Assembly (NCBI GenBank): GCA_947504025.1
Contig: CANNFX010000001.1
Span: forward strand, 62,001-126,000
DNA: 64,000 nt
Source of the DNA: an uncultured Sphingomonadaceae bacterium
GTDB taxonomy: Bacteria > Pseudomonadota > Alphaproteobacteria > Sphingomonadales > Sphingomonadaceae
Direction of reading: 5' to 3'
In this document: positions 59,968 to 64,000 of the stretch, one piece after another
Position numbering within the stretch: the stretch's first letter is position 1
Layout of the letters: each line of letters starts with the position of its first letter
Notes under the pieces: generated by a model
What the model saw: only the letters and a program-made list of their open reading frames with translations
Told to the model about the DNA's origin: nothing
The model's database searches: none
Translations under genes and position numbers: made by a program

Positions 59968-60782
59968 TGCATGGTCTCCCTTATCTGGGCTAATCGCTGT
60001 GCAGCCTTCGCAATCGTGGGGCCACCGCAATACAGCAGCGAAGAATCGAATTGCGCGCGGTAAGTCTGGCCCAAGGCCGTCAAAGCCGGATGCTGCTGCG
60101 CTCGTCCAGATCCCGCCGTCAGGATAACGTCAGGCGGATCAGCCAACATCGCTTCCAAAGGCAGGTAATCTGCCTGCCCCAGTCCGCGTGCCGCACTGTG
60201 ACTGGTAAATCCGGTGCGGCGAAGCAGGTCGGAAATGAGCGCCCCGTCGCCCGGCACAATGCCGCCTTGCTGCCAAACGACCGCTGTTAGGGGCCTGGCG
60301 TTGCTGGCTGCGTTTGAGAGTGCAGTATTGATCTGCGTGATCATCGCCTCACCTCGCGCCGGATGTTCGGCCACAGCGGCCAGTTGCTTTACCTGTTTGA
60401 GACTGTCCTCAACCGTATTGGCCACGCCCACCGTTTCAACGCGAATGCCCAGCCGCTCCAAAGCGGCCCTGGTTGCTGGCGGCATATAGGTGCTGCCGAC
60501 CACAATATCAGGATCAAGCGCAAGCACCTCTTCGACCGTTCCGCCGGTCACAGCGAAACGCCTTGCGACGGTCAAATCCATCGATGTCGCCTTGGGGTCA
60601 TGGCTGTAATGCGACAGGGCAAGTAGCTGAGCCGGATCGGCTACTTCCGCCAATATCGCATCGGTGCATGGATTAAGTGAAACGATGGTTGACGCCCCAT
60701 CTAAGGGTGCACTGGTTTTCTCGCCAGTGCACCCCGATGGCGCGATTGCCACAAGGACAAGGATGGCCGTGCGTAAGCTCAA
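59964..60782 (-). CDS. Cobalamin ABC transporter substrate-binding protein (BtuF-like)
   Basis: A 272-aa periplasmic binding protein with lipobox SGC (APSGCTGEK, Cys18). The family fold shows STIVSLNPCTDAILAEVADP at the N-terminus of the mature part, EEVLALDPDIVVGSTYMPP, and a long middle helix (VEDSLKQVKQLAAVAEHP). The C-terminal DPPDVILTAGSGRAQQHP is typical of BtuF/FhuD proteins. It starts inside the end of the receptor gene (ATGA) and overlaps the permease, so all four are translationally coupled. Confidence 0.86.
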   Translation of the reverse strand: MSLRTAILVLVAIAPSGCTGEKTSAPLDGASTIVSLNPCTDAILAEVADPAQLLALSHYSHDPKATSMDLTVARRFAVTGGTVEEVLALDPDIVVGSTYMPPATRAALERLGIRVETVGVANTVEDSLKQVKQLAAVAEHPARGEAMITQINTALSNAASNARPLTAVVWQQGGIVPGDGALISDLLRRTGFTSHSAARGLGQADYLPLEAMLADPPDVILTAGSGRAQQHPALTALGQTYRAQFDSSLLYCGGPTIAKAAQRLAQIRETMQ

Positions 60783-62704
60783 AACTTAGTTCGAGCCCCC
60801 ACATAAACACTGCGACCGGCCGTCGCGTAACCAGCAGCAGTTTGATATTCGGTATCTGTCACATTTTCGACCCGCCCAAACAATTCAAACCGCTTACTCA
60901 CCGGGAAACTCGCTCGGATGTCACCCAGTGCATAGCCATCGAGCCGCGTGAAATTACCCGCATCATCAAAACTATCGCCAACCATGCGCAGATCGGCACC
61001 AAGATCGATCCCAATGGGGCTACTCCAGTCGAGCGAGGCGCTGAGCGCATGACGCGGACGCCGTGCCAAATCATTACCCTCGTTGAATGCTCCAACCGTT
61101 CGGTTACGCGCTTTCACATAGGAATAGGCCGAGCGAGCCCGCAATTTGTCGGAGATTCTTGCGCCCAACTCAACCTCGAATCCCTCGGCTCTGGCACGGC
61201 CAATATTGTCATACGTGCCAAATGGGCGATCAACACAGATATCGCTGACGACGCCAAAACATGACGCAAAGTCGATTTGGTCCCGCGTATTCCGGCGAAA
61301 TGCGGTGACGGCTAGATGAACGTCACTGCTACGCCCGCCCTTTTCAATACCGATTTCATAACTGCGGCTGCGTTCGGGTTGGAGTGTAACATTGCCGAAG
61401 TCGCTAAATAGCTGGAACAACGTTGGTGCCTTGAAGCCTTCACCAAAACTGCCGCGCAGGCGCCAGTAATCACCGAGATCATATGAGGCGTCGGCACCAA
61501 AGCTAACTTCGCTTCCGAAGTCGCTATGATCGTCAATCCGAGCACCGGCATTGATCGTCAGCCCCTCGGTTTGAACTCCCAACTGAGCATAAGCTCCGCC
61601 GATGCCGGCAGTCTGACGGCTGTCGAAATTGGTCGAGTAGTTCGACCATTCTTTCTCGCCGCCAAAGTCGAGTGATAATATGTGACCTGCGTCATATCGC
61701 CCGCGCAATTCCGCACGTTCGGACTGCCCAACACTGGCAAAGCCTGGCGCATCACCGAAAGCCGGATTGAAATTGTCACGCTCGATTTTCGATGCCGAAT
61801 AGCTCGCCCGCAAAGTCAGAGCAGAACTGCTGTAAGTTGCTCCGATCCGCCCCGAAGCCTCGTCCGTTTCCTGAAATTCATCAGTATCGATCAGGCCATA
61901 TGGCGGTGAAAAGGAGAATCCATCTGTGTCCAGCTTCCCATCAACGAACCGCCCTGCAACATCTATCGTCAGATTATCGGTCAGATCATAGGCGAGCTGA
62001 CTGCCTAACTGCCATTGCCTGAAACCATCTTTTTCGGTCCCGCTATCTGCAGAAGAAAAACCGTCTGTTTTATAGTAGCTTCCGCTGATTGAGGCTCGGA
62101 ACTTGTCTCTCGTAATACCCAGCGCCTGCGCCGTATAAAACGTATCTCGCGAACCATATTCAGCAGTTCCATACACGCCGTCCAACTGACGGGATGTCAC
62201 GGCCAATACTCCGCCTATGGCTTGGCTTCCCCAAATTGTGCTGTTCGATCCTCGCAGCAATTCGATTTTACCAACCGTTCCGGAAAGTAGGTTTCCGAAA
62301 TCAAAACCGCCGCCGGGGGATGCCTGATCTGCGACACGCACCCCGTCCAAGACAACCAATAGCTGTTCCGCTTCCGCGCCTCGGACGCGAACGCCCGTAA
62401 AGCCGCCAACGCCGCCATTGCGTGAAAGCGTCACTCCGGGCGCGCGGCGCAGAACGCGGGAAATGTCTGCCCCTTGGATGTTCTCTAGTTCTTCTGGTCC
62501 GATGATCGTGATTGATTGGCCGGTGTTGGTGATATTTTTAGCTAAGCCATCTGCCGTAACAGTGATCACGGTTTCGGCTGAAGTCCGGTCGAAGACGACC
62601 CCTTCGGCCCTTTCTAAAATGACAGTTTCCGGTTCAGAGCTTTGTGCTGAAGCGGGTGATACTGCACATAAAGAAACGCCAACAAGTGAAAGATATTTAT
62701 ACAT
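60779..62704 (-). CDS. TonB-dependent vitamin B12 receptor (BtuB-like)
   Basis: Outer-membrane receptor for cobalamin, 641 aa. Signal peptide to about residue 20 (SLVGVSLCAVSPASAQ). A TonB-box-like ETVITVTADG precedes the plug, with ITIIGPEELENIQGADISRVL and GFTGVRVRGAEAEQLLVVLDGVRV. The beta-barrel follows to the C-terminal YVGARTKF, ending in Phe. It is the first gene after the cobalamin riboswitch. ATG 62702-62704 with GGGAG ribosome-binding site, which lies in a hairpin. A receptor for another metal chelate is unlikely given the riboswitch. Confidence 0.9.
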   Translation of the reverse strand: MYKYLSLVGVSLCAVSPASAQSSEPETVILERAEGVVFDRTSAETVITVTADGLAKNITNTGQSITIIGPEELENIQGADISRVLRRAPGVTLSRNGGVGGFTGVRVRGAEAEQLLVVLDGVRVADQASPGGGFDFGNLLSGTVGKIELLRGSNSTIWGSQAIGGVLAVTSRQLDGVYGTAEYGSRDTFYTAQALGITRDKFRASISGSYYKTDGFSSADSGTEKDGFRQWQLGSQLAYDLTDNLTIDVAGRFVDGKLDTDGFSFSPPYGLIDTDEFQETDEASGRIGATYSSSALTLRASYSASKIERDNFNPAFGDAPGFASVGQSERAELRGRYDAGHILSLDFGGEKEWSNYSTNFDSRQTAGIGGAYAQLGVQTEGLTINAGARIDDHSDFGSEVSFGADASYDLGDYWRLRGSFGEGFKAPTLFQLFSDFGNVTLQPERSRSYEIGIEKGGRSSDVHLAVTAFRRNTRDQIDFASCFGVVSDICVDRPFGTYDNIGRARAEGFEVELGARISDKLRARSAYSYVKARNRTVGAFNEGNDLARRPRHALSASLDWSSPIGIDLGADLRMVGDSFDDAGNFTRLDGYALGDIRASFPVSKRFELFGRVENVTDTEYQTAAGYATAGRSVYVGARTKF

Positions 62705-62709
62705 AAAAA

Positions 62710-62746
62710 CTCCCGATGAACGACATGGTGCCGTTCATAACGGGAG
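62710..62746 (-). promoter_or_regulatory. Expression-platform hairpin hiding the btuB ribosome-binding site
   Basis: On the minus strand CTCCCG-TT-ATGAACG pairs with CGTTCAT-CGGGAG. The GGGAG in its 3' arm is the ribosome-binding site five bases before the receptor start. A TTTTT follows, so it could also act as a terminator. It fits the downstream control element of the riboswitch. Confidence 0.65.
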
Positions 62747-62821
62747 GAACGCATAGGCAGGTTGCCACGCGCTCTTCTCATTGCCTCCGATACACCCCGC
62801 CCGGCGGCTGAACGACGCATC

Positions 62822-63012
62822 ATTGGCAGGTCTCCTGGCTCCCGGATCAACACGCCGCTTCCGCCTTCCCAGAACGCCGTTTCAGGCGGTCCAGTGGCAT
62901 GATGGAGACGGCGCTCCCCGGTCACAGTTGCGGGGGCAGCGTGGGATTGGGGAGGTTTCCCTCCTTCACCCGACTTCCCTCTTAGGTTCGCATTACGCGA
63001 ACAACCTATGAC
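62822..63012 (-). promoter_or_regulatory. Cobalamin riboswitch
   Basis: The minus strand shows the conserved cobalamin riboswitch parts in order: the first hairpin AGGTT...AACCT, GGGAAGTCGGGTGAAGG, the core GCTGCCCCCGCAACTGTGA, GCCACTGGACC, and the 3' B12 box AGCCAGGAGACCTGCC (62825-62841). Adenosylcobalamin binding should repress the operon. Boundaries are approximate. The rest of the gap to the divergent hydrolase (63013-63193) must hold both promoters; I could not place them. Confidence 0.95.
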
Positions 63013-63193
63013 ACTGGGTAAGCCGATATTAGGCATTCCCGTGCAGCGCAAGTTTAACCGTTAGGTCTTAGTCCCTGCGATGTCCCGCAACGGTACGCCC
63101 GCCACGGCGCAGATGCGTCCCTTGCCTTAGCCAGTTACACGCCGACGGCGCTCTAAGTGATGTTTTGACCAAGTGATATTTTGAAAGGTCTGC

Positions 63194-64000
63194 TTGAACT
63201 ACTTCCCCGCCTCTGACTCCGAACAGCCGCCGCGTGAATTTCACGCCCGGCTGACGCGTAAGCCGCGGGGGCTTATGACCGGGTTGGCGCGCAAATCGGC
63301 GCCCAAGCATCGCGGCCGACGCTTTGCCGCATTGGCAGCAGCAGTCGCCGTACCTGCAATGGCCGCCCCGGGGGAATGGCAGCCATTGCAGGATTTCACC
63401 TCGCAGACTGAAGAAGTGCAAGCTCAACTGATGCCTTTCGAGCAAGCCGGACAAAGCTTCCCTGGATCAGCCTTCTATTATCTCGACAATGATGTCGGCT
63501 CCGAGCCCGCTCTGGCAGTCAATTTCGACATGCCAGACGTCGGCGGCGATATACGCTGGGACAATGACGAGCCGGCAACTTCAACACCCCTTGTTGGCCC
63601 AGCCGCGCGTGCTTTCTTCTCTGCAGGCTCCGGGATCGACAAGTCCCGTGCGCTGCAGTGCATGACGATGGCGATCTATTACGAAGCCCGCAGCGAAGCC
63701 AATGTCGGCCAGCGTGCAGTAGCGCAAGTTGTGCTCAACCGGGTCGCTCACCCGACCTATCCCAACAGTGTTTGCGGCGTGGTTTTCCAGGGGTCTGAAC
63801 GGCGCACTGGCTGCCAGTTCTCTTTCACTTGTGACGGTTCACTGGCGAAAAAACCCAGTAAAATATTTTGGGACCGTGCACGCCGTGTGGCCTCCGGCGC
63901 CCTAGCTGGAAATGTATACGCCCCAGTTGGTTACGCCACGCATTATCACACATTGGCGGTAAATCCCTATTGGGCATCAAGCTTGCAAACCGTCGGCGTA
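63194..64000 (+). CDS. Cell wall hydrolase, SleB family (3' end outside window)
   Basis: Peptidoglycan hydrolase of the SleB family (spore-cortex-type hydrolase_2 domain). 269 codons are seen and the frame is open at the window end. A basic N-terminus with a membrane or signal segment (RRFAALAAAVAVPAMAA, about residues 43-60) precedes a linker. Then comes the domain: LQCMTMAIYYEARSEANVGQRAVAQVVLNRV, which spans about residues 155-185 and holds the catalytic Glu, followed by CGVVFQGSERRTGCQFSFTCDG and ATHYHT. TTG 63194 is the first possible start after an in-frame stop; ATG 63275 is the alternative and keeps the hydrophobic segment. Confidence 0.85.
   Translation, partial: MNYFPASDSEQPPREFHARLTRKPRGLMTGLARKSAPKHRGRRFAALAAAVAVPAMAAPGEWQPLQDFTSQTEEVQAQLMPFEQAGQSFPGSAFYYLDNDVGSEPALAVNFDMPDVGGDIRWDNDEPATSTPLVGPAARAFFSAGSGIDKSRALQCMTMAIYYEARSEANVGQRAVAQVVLNRVAHPTYPNSVCGVVFQGSERRTGCQFSFTCDGSLAKKPSKIFWDRARRVASGALAGNVYAPVGYATHYHTLAVNPYWASSLQTVGV

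Noticed and set aside
59000-60127. 375-codon open frame on the plus strand
   Set aside because: It is antisense to the btuC-like permease; high GC opens this frame and it has no domain or ribosome-binding site.

Overview
This window looks like chromosomal DNA of an alphaproteobacterium of the order Sphingomonadales, most likely an Erythrobacter-like member of the Erythrobacteraceae. The reasons are the CckA/CpdR cell-cycle phosphorelay genes, SOS boxes of the alphaproteobacterial type (GTTC-N7-GTTC), a SapC-family protein, tandem DUF4139 proteins, a SleB-type cell wall hydrolase and a TonB-dependent receptor. The genus is inference; no rRNA is present to fix it. About 49 protein genes are tightly packed, many with ATGA or GTGA overlaps.

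Layout. 1-13,400: an AmpG-type permease (cut by the window edge), a Rieske oxygenase, a 23S/16S rRNA modification pair (RluB-like, RsmD), a GFA protein, an SOS-boxed UvrD-type helicase, a DEAD-box RNA helicase, an FAD-linked 2-hydroxyacid oxidase, SapC, a candidate small RNA and an N-formylglutamate amidohydrolase. 13,400-24,500: CpdR, tRNA-Val(GAC), isocitrate dehydrogenase, a small metallopeptidase, a GNAT-nitrilase fusion, a Kef-type antiporter, AlaS, a methyltransferase and SOS-boxed RecA. 24,600-31,400: two tandem DUF4139 proteins, the cell-cycle kinase CckA, a DUF2062 membrane protein and SmpB. 31,600-44,550: an S9 peptidase, DapA, a soluble lytic transglycosylase, RlmN-MOSC, an SDR/cytochrome b/molybdoenzyme operon, cyclopropane synthase and ArgG.

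44,550-56,000 is the accessory-looking part. It holds a 790-bp gene-free stretch that resembles structured RNA and ends in a clear terminator, then RlpA, and two overlapping minus-strand genes, one carrying repeat sequence. An AT-rich island follows with an anti-phage dCTP deaminase and an unrecognised 71-aa partner gene beside a gene relic. SOS-boxed UvrA and an AT-rich pair of unknown genes (a lipoprotein and a 104-aa protein) complete it.

56,000-64,000: an M3 oligopeptidase lipoprotein, then a complete cobalamin-uptake operon (TonB receptor, binding protein, permease, ATPase) under a cobalamin riboswitch, and a divergent SleB-family cell wall hydrolase cut by the window end.

Working together: recA, uvrA and the uvrD-type gene each carry an SOS box and probably form one LexA regulon. 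CckA and CpdR belong to the CtrA phosphorelay, and several murein-active proteins (AmpG, SLT, RlpA, SleB) are scattered through the window. The best candidates for new biology are the promoter-hairpins-terminator small RNA at 12,245, the structured stretch at 44,640-45,154, the deaminase with its small neighbour, and a pair of 54-bp palindromic repeats with compensatory stem changes.
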